NCBI GenBank assembly: GCA_026129865.1
Contig: JAHCHG010000014.1
Span: 34,222 to 98,221, forward strand
Reading direction: 5' to 3'
Length of the DNA stretch: 64,000 nucleotides
Source: Pyrinomonadaceae bacterium
Lineage (GTDB): Bacteria; Acidobacteriota; Blastocatellia; Pyrinomonadales; Pyrinomonadaceae
The notes under the pieces: generated by a model
Told to the model about the DNA's origin: nothing
Seen by the model: the letters and a program-made list of their open reading frames with translations, nothing else
Databases searched by the model: none
In this document: piece after piece, positions 26,249-35,128 of the stretch
Position numbering within the stretch: the first letter of the stretch is position 1
Layout of the letters: the number at the start of each line of letters is the position of its first letter
Translations under genes and position numbers: made by a program

Positions 26249-28462
26249 TTACCGGACAAATGAATTCGCCAACGGACGATCGTTTAACCCTCCAAACCCC
26301 ATTATTTGCGTGCCGGAGCTTGATCCGTTGACAAACCAGGAAGAGGTTGATGGTCTGAAAACGGAAGCGTCGATCTTTCCATCACCGTCATAATCGCCCG
26401 GCGCGGGAAAATCGCCTACGGCGCCGAAAGGAAAAGAATAAAAGGAGAAGTTTTCCGATCGCAGAACGTACCAGTTTCCGTTCGAAGGACGCCAAATTGC
26501 GATATCTGCTTTGCCGTCGCCCGTATAATCGCCCGCAACCGCTTTATCTTCGAGCGTTCCGAATGTGAACGCCGAAACCGTATTATCGGTCGATTTTTGA
26601 TACCACCATTCTTTATTTGCTCCATTTGACCTGTAAACAGCCAGATCAGCCCGACCGTCTCCGTCAAAATCTGCCGGAACCGGCGCATCGCCGTTTGCAC
26701 CGAATGTCTGAATGAACGTGCCGCCGAGCGATCGGCTGACGAACCAGGTCGCGACGTTGGGACGAAAAACGGCGGCGTCGGCTTTTCCGTCGCCGTCGTA
26801 ATCGGCAGGAACGGGAACATCGCCGTTTCCGCCGAACGGGAACGAGTAAAAGGTAGAATCTTCGCTTCGAAGTATGAACCATTCACCGGTCGCGCCGCGC
26901 CAAAATGCGATGTCAGTTCTGCCGTCGCCGGTAAAATCTGCCGGTGTGATCGTATCGGTTTGCATTCCAAACGCGACCGCGCCGACGCTTCCGCTTTGCG
27001 ACCTCTGATACCACCATTCGCGGCTCTCGCCGTTCATCCGAGTAATCGAGATATCGGTCTTCCGGTCGCCGTCAAAATCGAATGTAGAATTTCGGGCAAA
27101 TGTCGTAGACGTCTGCGTGATCGATATATTTGTCGAACCGGGCGCGCCGCTGACGCTAAACGGAATATTATCCGTCCGGCTGGTCTGACCGAAATTTTCA
27201 AAAACGAGAAAGCTCGCTGTTCCCGGTCCTACGCCGCCCTGTACAACGCTGACCCAGGTTTGCCGGTAAATACTCCAGGTACAGTTAGGCTGCGTCGCCA
27301 CCGTGATCGTTCCATATTGTCGGGCTTTGTCGACGATGATATTTACAGGACTAACGGAATACGTGCAGTTTAAGCCTTGCTGGTTGACGGTAAATGTAAG
27401 CCCAGCCACGGTAATCGTGCCGGTCCGATCGGCGCCGTTGTTGGCGACCGCCATAAATTCGACCGTTCCGTTCCCGCGCCCGTAACTGTTCGATGAAAGA
27501 AACCAATCGTTCGAACGCGCGTCCCAGAAACATCCGGGCGTCGCAAAAATTTCGAATGTTCCAATATACTGCGCGCCGGAAAGATTAATGCTCGTCGACC
27601 CGAGCGAGTATTCACAAAACAGCGGCGGTTGATTGACCGTGAAAATAAGGTTCTGCGTAGGAACCGGAGAATATCCCGGAACCAGCGTGATATTTCCGCT
27701 TCGCGGCGTCGGACCGTTCGGCTCAACACTGTACGAAACTATGCCCGGACCGTTGCCCCGGCTGTCTGTCGAAATGAAAGTATTCGGCGTCGAATAAGAC
27801 CGCCAGCTGCAGCCGATCTGCGTCGTTACGTTAAACGAATAATTTCCGCCCGACGGCGAAGCTTCAGCAGACGTCGGGCTAATGGAATACGCGCAATACG
27901 GCGTCGGGCTTAGGCTTAAGGTATATTCGCCAAACTGAAGTGGAAGAGCTGAATTTGCCAGAATTATGTAGGCTCCCGTTTCAGGCAAAGTCACATTCAG
28001 GTATGCATTTGTTCCCTCGCCGCCGTCGTCGTCTTCGACAACGAACGATCCGGATTCGTTGGCTAATCCAAGATATGTATCGATCGCGGTCGAGCTTAAA
28101 AATATCTGAATCTGCTGTCCTTGCGTGCCGTTAAACGTGTAAAAATCTGCGTAGGAATTATCCTCGAGCCGGCAATCGCTCTGGTTAAGATCGCCGTTTC
28201 GAACTTCGCCGTTCGAGATGGGAAACGCCGTCGTGCAGGGATCCATCGAGAGAAGATCAATCTCGGAAAATGATGCAGAATCGGATGGCGAAAGAAGTAC
28301 GAAACCCGATCCGACGCCTTTCTTAAGCTGTTTGGTTTTGTCGATCCGGTTCAATAATTTTATCGACGAAACCTCGTCCCTAAGAACTTGCGCTTCGGCG
28401 AAAGCCGCGGCAAAAAACATCAATCCGGCAAGAATAATAATGTTAAAAGCAAATCTATTCAT
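26249..28462 (-). CDS. Secreted PPC / BACON / FG-GAP repeat surface protein
   Basis: A 737-residue exported protein (signal peptide ending AAAFAEAQ). Residues about 90-185 are a bacterial pre-peptidase C-terminal (PPC) domain (YADFYTFNGTQGQQIQIFL, ETGAYIILAN). Residues about 190-455 hold three BACON-type repeats, each with a Cys-Trp-like signature (GCSW, GCFW, NCTW) and YSISP or YSVSP openings. Residues about 460-737 carry FG-GAP/VCBS repeats with calcium-binding DxDGDGxxD loops (ADYDGDGKAD, ADFDGDGRAD, GDYDGDGKID). This domain mix suggests an adhesin or polysaccharide-binding protein on the cell surface. No protease domain is present. Confidence 0.9.
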   Translation of the reverse strand: MNRFAFNIIILAGLMFFAAAFAEAQVLRDEVSSIKLLNRIDKTKQLKKGVGSGFVLLSPSDSASFSEIDLLSMDPCTTAFPISNGEVRNGDLNQSDCRLEDNSYADFYTFNGTQGQQIQIFLSSTAIDTYLGLANESGSFVVEDDDGGEGTNAYLNVTLPETGAYIILANSALPLQFGEYTLSLSPTPYCAYSISPTSAEASPSGGNYSFNVTTQIGCSWRSYSTPNTFISTDSRGNGPGIVSYSVEPNGPTPRSGNITLVPGYSPVPTQNLIFTVNQPPLFCEYSLGSTSINLSGAQYIGTFEIFATPGCFWDARSNDWFLSSNSYGRGNGTVEFMAVANNGADRTGTITVAGLTFTVNQQGLNCTYSVSPVNIIVDKARQYGTITVATQPNCTWSIYRQTWVSVVQGGVGPGTASFLVFENFGQTSRTDNIPFSVSGAPGSTNISITQTSTTFARNSTFDFDGDRKTDISITRMNGESREWWYQRSQSGSVGAVAFGMQTDTITPADFTGDGRTDIAFWRGATGEWFILRSEDSTFYSFPFGGNGDVPVPADYDGDGKADAAVFRPNVATWFVSRSLGGTFIQTFGANGDAPVPADFDGDGRADLAVYRSNGANKEWWYQKSTDNTVSAFTFGTLEDKAVAGDYTGDGKADIAIWRPSNGNWYVLRSENFSFYSFPFGAVGDFPAPGDYDGDGKIDASVFRPSTSSWFVNGSSSGTQIMGFGGLNDRPLANSFVR

Positions 28463-28691
28463 AAAAACTGATTAAACAACAAGCGACTTCTTTTTCCGAC
28501 GCGATCAGTTTAATCCGTAAATTGGAGATATGTCGACCAAAACTGTGCCACTTGCAGCAATTGCGACAGTCTTGCAGATCAAGGAACAAACAATCCTCCA
28601 TCCCCAGAAAAGACGAACTTTTCCGGTTTCTTCGGAAACTTCACGTAGAAGAAAAGATTAAATTATAAGGGGTGATTAATTATAACAGCGC

Positions 28692-29411
28692 TCAACCGTT
28701 CATCGCGTAACGCTGAATGGCAAAAAGCTGACCGATGCCCTTATCCGCGAGGTCGAGCATGGCGTTCATTTGATCGCGGTTGAAGGGTTCCTGTTCGGCG
28801 GTGCCTTGAATCTCAATAAAATTTCCGTCGCCGGTGCAGACGACGTTCATATCGACATCGGCTTCAGAATCTTCTTCATAGCAAAGATCGAGCAGCGGAT
28901 TTTTTGCGATCATCCCGACACTGATCGCCGCGACTTCCGTCAGGATCGGCGATCTTTTCAAAACTCCGTTCGACATCAATTTTCTGACCGCCAGCGCGAG
29001 CGCTACATATGCACCCGTGATCGACGCCGTACGTGTTCCGCCGTCCGCCTGAATCACGTCGCAATCGATAAAGATCTGACGTTCCCCGAGCGCTTTCAGA
29101 TCGACGACCGTTCGCAAACTTCTTCCGATCAAACGCTGAATTTCCATCGTCCTTCCCGAAGGTCGCATCGTTTCGCGGTTCGAACGGGTATGCGTCGCCC
29201 GCGGAAGCATCGCGTATTCTGCCGTTACCCAACCCTGTCCTTTATTTCGCAGGAAAAACGGCACTTTGTCTTCGACCGTCGCGTTGCACAAAACTTTTGT
29301 GTTGCCGACCTCGATAAATGCCGATCCTTCGGCATACGGTGAATAATTTGGAGTGATCTTAGTCGGTCGGATCTGATCGTTGCTGCGGTCGTCAATTCTT
29401 TTAAAACTCAT
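28692..29411 (-). CDS. rph: Ribonuclease PH
   Basis: A 239-residue phosphorolytic 3'-5' exoribonuclease that trims tRNA 3' ends. Typical elements are [44 protein letters not shown], the arginine-rich [15 protein letters not shown], the phosphate-site region [18 protein letters not shown], and [12 protein letters not shown] with the catalytic aspartates. Full length. It lies 121 bases downstream of murI on the same strand. Confidence 0.97.
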   Translation of the reverse strand: MSFKRIDDRSNDQIRPTKITPNYSPYAEGSAFIEVGNTKVLCNATVEDKVPFFLRNKGQGWVTAEYAMLPRATHTRSNRETMRPSGRTMEIQRLIGRSLRTVVDLKALGERQIFIDCDVIQADGGTRTASITGAYVALALAVRKLMSNGVLKRSPILTEVAAISVGMIAKNPLLDLCYEEDSEADVDMNVVCTGDGNFIEIQGTAEQEPFNRDQMNAMLDLADKGIGQLFAIQRYAMNG

Positions 29412-29532
29412 AAATAATATAGGGGAAATGTTTTCGTGCTGAAATATATAATTTGAGATAGATTCGGATATGTCGCATTTCGTTTATCGCGAGTAAATTA
29501 ATTTACTCTAAACCTATCACATAAGATTTCCT

Positions 29533-30432
29533 TCACTTTTCGGTTTTTTCCCTTTTCGATATTCCCAGTTCGTCGGTCCCGAAAACCTCCACGGCTTCGA
29601 GTTTTGCGGGCTTTGTGCCCAAAAATCTTTCTGCGACCCGCGCAAACCGGTCGGCGGCGTCCGTTACGTAAAAATGATCGAGATCATCGCACAACTGGCG
29701 CTTACCGCGGGTCGAAGGAAGAGAATTTTCAAGATCTTTTTCCTTCAATAACGCATCGACTTCCTCAGCGCACGCCTCGCCGGAATCAATAAGATTAACA
29801 TTTTCGCCGACCGTTTGCTGAATTACGTTTCGAAGAATCGGATAATGGGTGCATCCGAGCACGAGCGAATCGACATTAAAGTCAACGATCTCCGATAGAT
29901 ATTTTTTCGCGATCGAATAGGTTTCGGGCTCGGATGTCCAATTCTCTTCGGCAAGCGGCACAAATAGCGGACAAGAACTTTCGATGATCTCGGCGTTTTC
30001 CGAAGCTGCGCGAATCGCTTTTGAATACGCCTTGCTTTGAACAGTCGCCTCGGTTGCAATGATGCCGATCCGCGGATCCGTCCGATCTTTTGTTAATCGA
30101 ACCGCCTTTCTCGCGCCGGGACCGATCACGCCGACGACATCCAAACCGACCGAGCGCCGTATTTCCGGCAGCGCGAGCGCCGATGCGGTGTTGCACGCGA
30201 CGACCAATAATTTGATCCCGAGCGATGCAAGAAACTGTGAATTTTCGATTGCATATCGCTCAACGGTCGCGAGCGATTTTGTTCCGTACGGAACGCGCGC
30301 AGTGTCGCCCAGATAAATAAAACGTTCATTCGGAAGCCGGTCGTGAAGCGCCCGATAAACGGTCAAGCCGCCGACACCGCTGTCAAAAATTCCGATCGGT
30401 AGATTTTTCGCGTGCTCGTCGTTTGGGCTCAT
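29533..30432 (-). CDS. murI: Glutamate racemase
   Basis: About 299 residues from the ATG at 30432; a TTG at 30471 would add 13 residues unlikely to be translated. It makes D-glutamate for peptidoglycan. It has the N-terminal IGIFDSGVGGLTVYRAL, the first catalytic cysteine C80 in VACNTASAL, the second C194 in LGCTHYPIL, and YLGDTARVPYGTKS. Both cysteines needed for two-base catalysis are intact. The C-terminal tail after residue 260 is a little longer than in many homologues. Confidence 0.96.
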   Translation of the reverse strand: MSPNDEHAKNLPIGIFDSGVGGLTVYRALHDRLPNERFIYLGDTARVPYGTKSLATVERYAIENSQFLASLGIKLLVVACNTASALALPEIRRSVGLDVVGVIGPGARKAVRLTKDRTDPRIGIIATEATVQSKAYSKAIRAASENAEIIESSCPLFVPLAEENWTSEPETYSIAKKYLSEIVDFNVDSLVLGCTHYPILRNVIQQTVGENVNLIDSGEACAEEVDALLKEKDLENSLPSTRGKRQLCDDLDHFYVTDAADRFARVAERFLGTKPAKLEAVEVFGTDELGISKREKTEK

Positions 30433-30636
30433 CACAATTACTGAACGAAAGCTAAAAGGATAAAGCCGCAAAAATTCTTTGTCAACGAATTCAGAAATCT
30501 GGTAAAAATGTGGGAGTGGTCAGCGAGCGGTGGTAAAAATGAGGGGATCGGGCTGAGAACACTCGTTTGTTCGCCGGAGCGATCAAAAGCGGGGCAATCG
30601 CCGTTGACCGTTCCGGTAAACTAGGTCTGACGCGTG

Positions 30637-30909
30637 TCAGTTGGAGAACTGCGGTGCAAATTCGATCAAAGATTCCGACGAAAGCCGGTCGATAGCGTAA
30701 AGCACAACGTCTTCGCTGACCGGAACGCCAAGTTCCTGCTGCATTTCACGAGCGATATCGCGCGACTCGTGTTTTCCGTCGCATTTCTGCCAGACGTAGG
30801 CAGAAGTAGGGTTTAAGCATATCGCGCTGGCGGTTCGAAGATCGTGAATAAAAAGTTCACCGGTTTCTTCTGCGATCAAAAGTCCTGATGTTCGTGCTAT
30901 CGGTTTCAT
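30637..30909 (-). CDS. Orphan PqqD-like protein (RiPP-recognition-element fold)
   Basis: A 90-residue protein with the PqqD pattern: an N-terminal beta hairpin (GLLIAEETGELFIHDLRTASAICLN), the invariant-like NPTSAYVWQKCDG, then helices (DIAREMQQELGVPVSEDVVLYAIDRL) ending in a short strand (SLIEFAP). PqqD-type domains bind the leader of a precursor peptide and deliver it to a radical-SAM or other modifying enzyme. No such enzyme and no obvious precursor is encoded within several kilobases, so the partner must lie elsewhere. It is divergent from the receiver-domain gene and lies downstream of an uncommitted 264-base gap. Confidence 0.82.
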   Translation of the reverse strand: MKPIARTSGLLIAEETGELFIHDLRTASAICLNPTSAYVWQKCDGKHESRDIAREMQQELGVPVSEDVVLYAIDRLSSESLIEFAPQFSN

Positions 30910-31173
30910 AAAATTGACTCCATTTGAGAAAACTTGCCTTGCGGCACGTTTCTAATTAGGGCAAGAGTTGTGCCAGCCGGGAAAGTCAGGAGAAACGGGA
31001 CTTACGGGTAAATTGAGATTTCGCAAAGACATTCGCTTCGTCATACTGAACTGAATACCGGTCAAAATGACCGCAAGTCGAAATTGCTCTTCCGCAATTT
31101 ACGGCATTGAGCTTGATTTTAAGATTTATTAATGGACAATCAATTCAACCCTATTAATGGAAGTTTATGAACA

Positions 31174-31536
31174 ATGACACGTATTCTGGTCGTAGATGAT
31201 GAACCTTCAATCCGAAGTTTGATAAGAAGCACTCTCGAACCCGAAGGATTCGACGTTGCCGAGGCAGAAAATGGTCTCGAGGCGATCGAATCGCTTCTTC
31301 AAACACCGGCAGAAGTTGTCTTCATGGATATCATTATGCCGGAAAAGGAAGGAATTGAGACGATCATGGAGATCAGAAAAAGCTTTCCGAAAACCAAGAT
31401 CATCGCAATTTCCGGCGTGGGAAGTGACAGCCCGTATCTTTTAATGGCGCGACAACTTGGCGCGCACAGTTCGCTTGATAAACCCTTTTCTCCGGTGGAA
31501 ATAATAGAAAAAGTCAACGAAATGCTGTCGGAGTAA
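31174..31536 (+). CDS. Single-domain response regulator (receiver domain)
   Basis: A 120-residue CheY-like protein consisting only of a receiver domain. D8 and D9 form the acidic pocket, D52 in VVFMDIIMPE is the phosphorylation site, S80 in AISGVG and K103 in LDKPF complete the switch. There is no output domain and no histidine kinase nearby, so it must act by protein contact or relay. The gene is flanked by an orphan PqqD-like gene and an acyltransferase with no obvious common function. Confidence 0.93.
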   Translation: MTRILVVDDEPSIRSLIRSTLEPEGFDVAEAENGLEAIESLLQTPAEVVFMDIIMPEKEGIETIMEIRKSFPKTKIIAISGVGSDSPYLLMARQLGAHSSLDKPFSPVEIIEKVNEMLSE

Positions 31537-31671
31537 GCAGGAATTCTTAGATCTTCACGATCGTTCTAAAAAATTTTTATTGAAGCTTTCTCTCCGTTCA
31601 CGTATCATTTCTTGAGCGCCGGTAAATGTGCGCCTTCCAACCGGCAATTCTTTTCGCTTCACTTATTTCTA

Positions 31672-32790
31672 ATGAATTCAACCATTTCATCCGGAGACCT
31701 TTCGGATACACCTGTCGAATTTAAGCATTTTCCTGTGCTTGACGGTTTGCGCGGCGCTGCGGTTTTGATCGTGATGCTTTATCACCTCGAACTTCTGGTT
31801 CCGCAGCTGAATCTTTTCGTACGCGGCGGTTTTTTGGGCGTCGATGTGTTCTTTGTATTAAGCGGATTTCTGATCACTTCCGTTTTGATGAAGGAACATG
31901 ATCGAACCGGAAAGATCAGCTTAAAAAATTTTTACTGGCGGCGATTTTTGCGTCTTGCGCCGGCGTTTTGGGCGTTTCTGCTGGTGATGTATGTTTTTGG
32001 AAACAGCATCCTTCCGGCGCGTGAAGCAGCGGTCATTTACGAAAACGACAATTTTCTATATTCGTTTTTTTATGCAATGAACTGGCACCGCGCGTTTGGT
32101 TTCGGCGCGACCGGTAATCTGAATCACACCTGGTCATTAGCGATCGAAGAACAATTCTACATCGTCTGGTCGTTATTTCTGGTCGGCGCTTACTTTTTCT
32201 GCAAAAGCCGGAAACAAATATTTTTACTTACACTAATGACGGTTCTGGGACTTACCGTCTTTCGCGTTTTGCGGACGGTTTCAGGCACCGAAACGACTAT
32301 TCTTTATTATTCGACCGAAAACAGGATAGACGCAATATTGATCGGCTGCGGCGCGGCAATGATCTTCGGATGGCGGTTGATCGACCGCGATTTATTCCGC
32401 TCAAGAAATTTTGGACGTGCAGCATTTTGTGCCGGTGTTGTTGCCGTGGGAATAATTTTCTCATTCTCGCACGAGGACAGATCGCTTTACGCCGGCGCCT
32501 TGAGCGTTTTTTCGCTGTCCGTTGCGGTCATCATTCTCCGGCTGATCGCGAACGAAAATAGTTATTTTAGTCAGATTTTTTCGTTTTCGCCGCTGCGTCT
32601 TGTCGGGCAAATTTCGTATGCGCTTTATCTCTGGCATTATGCCCTTTTTGAATTTGGAAAAAAATCTTTCTCGTCCGGGTATTTGCAGGTATCGGTTGGA
32701 ATTTCGCTCGCTTTTGCTGTTTCCATAGGTTCGTATTTTCTGATCGAAAAACCTTTCTTACGGCTGAAGTCGAAATTTTCCGCGCATTGA
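31672..32790 (+). CDS. Acyltransferase 3 family membrane protein (OafA/YrhL-like)
   Basis: About 372 residues from the ATG at 31672; a TTG at 31612 would add 20 residues of poor quality. The family signature FPVLDGLRGAAVLIVMLYH and GFLGVDVFFVLSGFLITSVL is clear, followed by about ten membrane helices, with NHTWSLAIEEQFYIVW in the middle. Such proteins move acetyl or other acyl groups from the cytoplasm to surface sugars or lipids; the substrate here is unknown. The histidine in MLYH and the H-T-W-S-L motif are the likely catalytic region. Confidence 0.92.
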   Translation: MNSTISSGDLSDTPVEFKHFPVLDGLRGAAVLIVMLYHLELLVPQLNLFVRGGFLGVDVFFVLSGFLITSVLMKEHDRTGKISLKNFYWRRFLRLAPAFWAFLLVMYVFGNSILPAREAAVIYENDNFLYSFFYAMNWHRAFGFGATGNLNHTWSLAIEEQFYIVWSLFLVGAYFFCKSRKQIFLLTLMTVLGLTVFRVLRTVSGTETTILYYSTENRIDAILIGCGAAMIFGWRLIDRDLFRSRNFGRAAFCAGVVAVGIIFSFSHEDRSLYAGALSVFSLSVAVIILRLIANENSYFSQIFSFSPLRLVGQISYALYLWHYALFEFGKKSFSSGYLQVSVGISLAFAVSIGSYFLIEKPFLRLKSKFSAH

Positions 32791-32831
32791 TGTTTTGAGA
32801 GCATTGTTCTTCCGGTATAATTGCAGCCGTC

Positions 32832-33104
32832 ATGTGCAGAAATATCAAAACACTTAACAATTTTGAGCCGCCGGCGACCGACGATGAGATAAAAGCGGCT
32901 GCTCTGCAGTTCGTTCGAAAGATCAGCGGGTTCAATAAACCTTCGCAAAAAAACGCGGAAGCATTCGAAAAAGCCGTAGAAGAAATTTTTTCGGTTTCGC
33001 GGAATTTGCTAGAGAATTTAGTTTCAACCGGTGCTCCCAGAGATCGCGAAATAGAACGGGCGAAAATGATGGAACGAAACAGGAAGCGATTTGAACGCGC
33101 CTGA
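32832..33104 (+). CDS. DUF2277 family protein
   Basis: A 90-residue protein that begins MCRNIKTLNNFEPPATDDEI, the invariant start of the DUF2277 family, and continues AAALQFVRKISGFNKPSQKN. It is helical with no membrane segment. Family members are small, widespread and uncharacterised, sometimes linked with DNA-glycosylase-like annotation without evidence. About 280 bases follow with no convincing gene. Confidence 0.9.
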   Translation: MCRNIKTLNNFEPPATDDEIKAAALQFVRKISGFNKPSQKNAEAFEKAVEEIFSVSRNLLENLVSTGAPRDREIERAKMMERNRKRFERA

Positions 33105-33384
33105 TCGACATCAACCAAGTTAATAAAATCGCTCAAATACGCGAATTTTAATATTTTCCCGATTTTCGGGGGTGATATTCTGTTCGAATCCATCACGCGC
33201 TGTCGCACGATCTTCCGGTAAATACTTGCTGTTCCAAATTCCGCAACGACATGATCGCCGTTTGCTCTTCTTCCGACGACGCTCACTAATCCCACGAAGA
33301 AACATAACGCGGCATTATCCGAAAATTACCCGCCGCGTTTGTTGGTCGCTTTTTTTGCAATGATTTATACTCTGATTTTCAAAG

Positions 33385-35052
33385 ATGGTTATGAAAGTTA
33401 CGATCGGACAGATAAACACGACAAACGGCGATCTTAAAGGAAATATTGCAAAAATTCTGGCTGGGATCGAAAAAGCGCGAAAGGACGGCTCCGACCTGGT
33501 GGTTTTCCCGGAGGTCGCAACGCACGGCTATACTTCGCAGGACTGGTTTCTCGATCGCGACATCATCGAAAACGCGGACGATGCTTTACACCCAATAATA
33601 GAAGCTTCGCAGGGTTTAACCGTTATTGTCGGCACGATCCGTAAAAACGACGATACGGACGGTCGCCGTCTGTTTAATTCTGCGGCGGTCGTTCATGACG
33701 GCGAACTCGTCGGATTTGCCGACAAATCTCTACTGCCCGAATACGATGTTTTCGACGATCCGCGATATTTTGAGCCGAGCGAGAAGCGTTCGATGTTTGA
33801 AATCAACGGACGAAAGCTCGGCGTCGTTGTTTGCGAAGATTTTTGGAACGACAAAACCTTTTGGAAGGAAAGACTTTATGACGAAGACCCGGCAGATGAA
33901 CTGATCAAACAAGGCGCTGACGTGATCATTTCGATCAACGCTTCGCCGTATAACAAAGGCAAGATCAAACTTCGCTGCGACATGGTCGCGCATCGCGCAA
34001 AAGCGCAGAAAGTTCCGGTTGTTTTTGTAAACCTTGTCGGCGGAAACGACGGAATCATTTACGACGGCGCGAGTTTGATCGCAGATGAAGAAGGCGACAT
34101 TATTCTGCAGGCGGCGGCGTTCGAAGAGTTTGTCGAAACCGTAGAATTAGATGTGCGAAAGCCCGATTCGCGCGGAATTGAAGGCGACGAGCTGGAATCT
34201 ATTCGCCGCGCTCTCGTCCTTGGAATTCGCGATTACGCACATAAGAACCGGTTTCGCTCCGCCGTTCTCGGGCTTTCCGGCGGTATCGACTCCGCAATTG
34301 TTGCGGCTCTCGCCGCCGAGGCGCTCGGTCCGGAAAACCTGCTTTGCGTCATGATGCCTTCGCCGTTCTCGTCTGAAGGAAGCATCACCGACTCGCAGAA
34401 ATTAGTTGAAAATTTGGGCTGCGAATCGAGAATTGAACCGATCTCCGGCGCGTTTGATGTTTTATTGAGTCAATTGGAATTTAAAAAGCCGGAAAAAGGC
34501 GGAGAAAATCTCGCAGCGGAAAATATGCAGTCGCGCCTGCGCGGTTTGATCTTGATGAGCATTTCAAACGCCGAAGGTCGCCTTGTTCTCGCGACCGGGA
34601 ACAAATCGGAACTTGCCGTCGGTTACTGTACGCTTTACGGCGACACGAACGGCGGTTTGGCTGTCATCGGCGATCTTCTGAAAACGGAAGTTTACGCGCT
34701 TTCGCGGCATATTAACGACGCTGCCGGTCGCGAAATTATTCCCAACGACATTATCGAAAAAGCGCCGTCCGCCGAACTCGCACCGAATCAATTTGACCAG
34801 GATTCTCTTCCGCCGTACGAAGTGATGGACCCGGTCCTTAAACAGTATTTCGAAAACAAACTAGCTCCGGAGGCAATAATTGCGCTCGGGCATGATGCCG
34901 ATCTTGTCTACTCACTTTTAAATCAGGTCGAATCTCCGGCAAACGAATTCAAACGACGACAGCTTCCGCCGGCACTGATCATTTCCAAAAATGCCATAGG
35001 TGTCGGACGCAGACGACCGATAACTCATAAATTTCGAAGAACCCGACATTAG
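33385..35052 (+). CDS. nadE: Glutamine-dependent NAD+ synthetase
   Basis: A 555-residue two-domain enzyme that converts deamido-NAD to NAD using glutamine-derived ammonia. Residues 1-270 are a nitrilase-fold glutaminase with the Glu-Lys-Cys triad E43 (VFPEV), K114 (ADKSLLPEY) and C150 (VVCEDFW). Residues from about 285 are the synthetase with the PP-loop SGGIDSA (298-303) and the conserved TGNKSELAVGYCTLYGDTNGG. A start at the second ATG (33391) is equally possible and would remove two residues. Both halves look intact. Confidence 0.96.
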   Translation: MVMKVTIGQINTTNGDLKGNIAKILAGIEKARKDGSDLVVFPEVATHGYTSQDWFLDRDIIENADDALHPIIEASQGLTVIVGTIRKNDDTDGRRLFNSAAVVHDGELVGFADKSLLPEYDVFDDPRYFEPSEKRSMFEINGRKLGVVVCEDFWNDKTFWKERLYDEDPADELIKQGADVIISINASPYNKGKIKLRCDMVAHRAKAQKVPVVFVNLVGGNDGIIYDGASLIADEEGDIILQAAAFEEFVETVELDVRKPDSRGIEGDELESIRRALVLGIRDYAHKNRFRSAVLGLSGGIDSAIVAALAAEALGPENLLCVMMPSPFSSEGSITDSQKLVENLGCESRIEPISGAFDVLLSQLEFKKPEKGGENLAAENMQSRLRGLILMSISNAEGRLVLATGNKSELAVGYCTLYGDTNGGLAVIGDLLKTEVYALSRHINDAAGREIIPNDIIEKAPSAELAPNQFDQDSLPPYEVMDPVLKQYFENKLAPEAIIALGHDADLVYSLLNQVESPANEFKRRQLPPALIISKNAIGVGRRRPITHKFRRTRH

Positions 35053-35128
35053 GCTTGATTACAAATCTTTGCAATCATTTCCGCGAGATGCGGTATTATC
35101 TTTGTAAAAACATCGGAGGGTAAAGTTT

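Noticed and set aside
30472..30636. GGTAAAAATG direct repeats considered as a small repeat element
   Set aside because: Only two short copies with no further structure; chance is sufficient.
33105..33384. Open frames on both strands between DUF2277 and nadE
   Set aside because: Low-complexity Arg/Ser-rich translations, no ribosome-binding site, no family; typical of noncoding or shadow frames.
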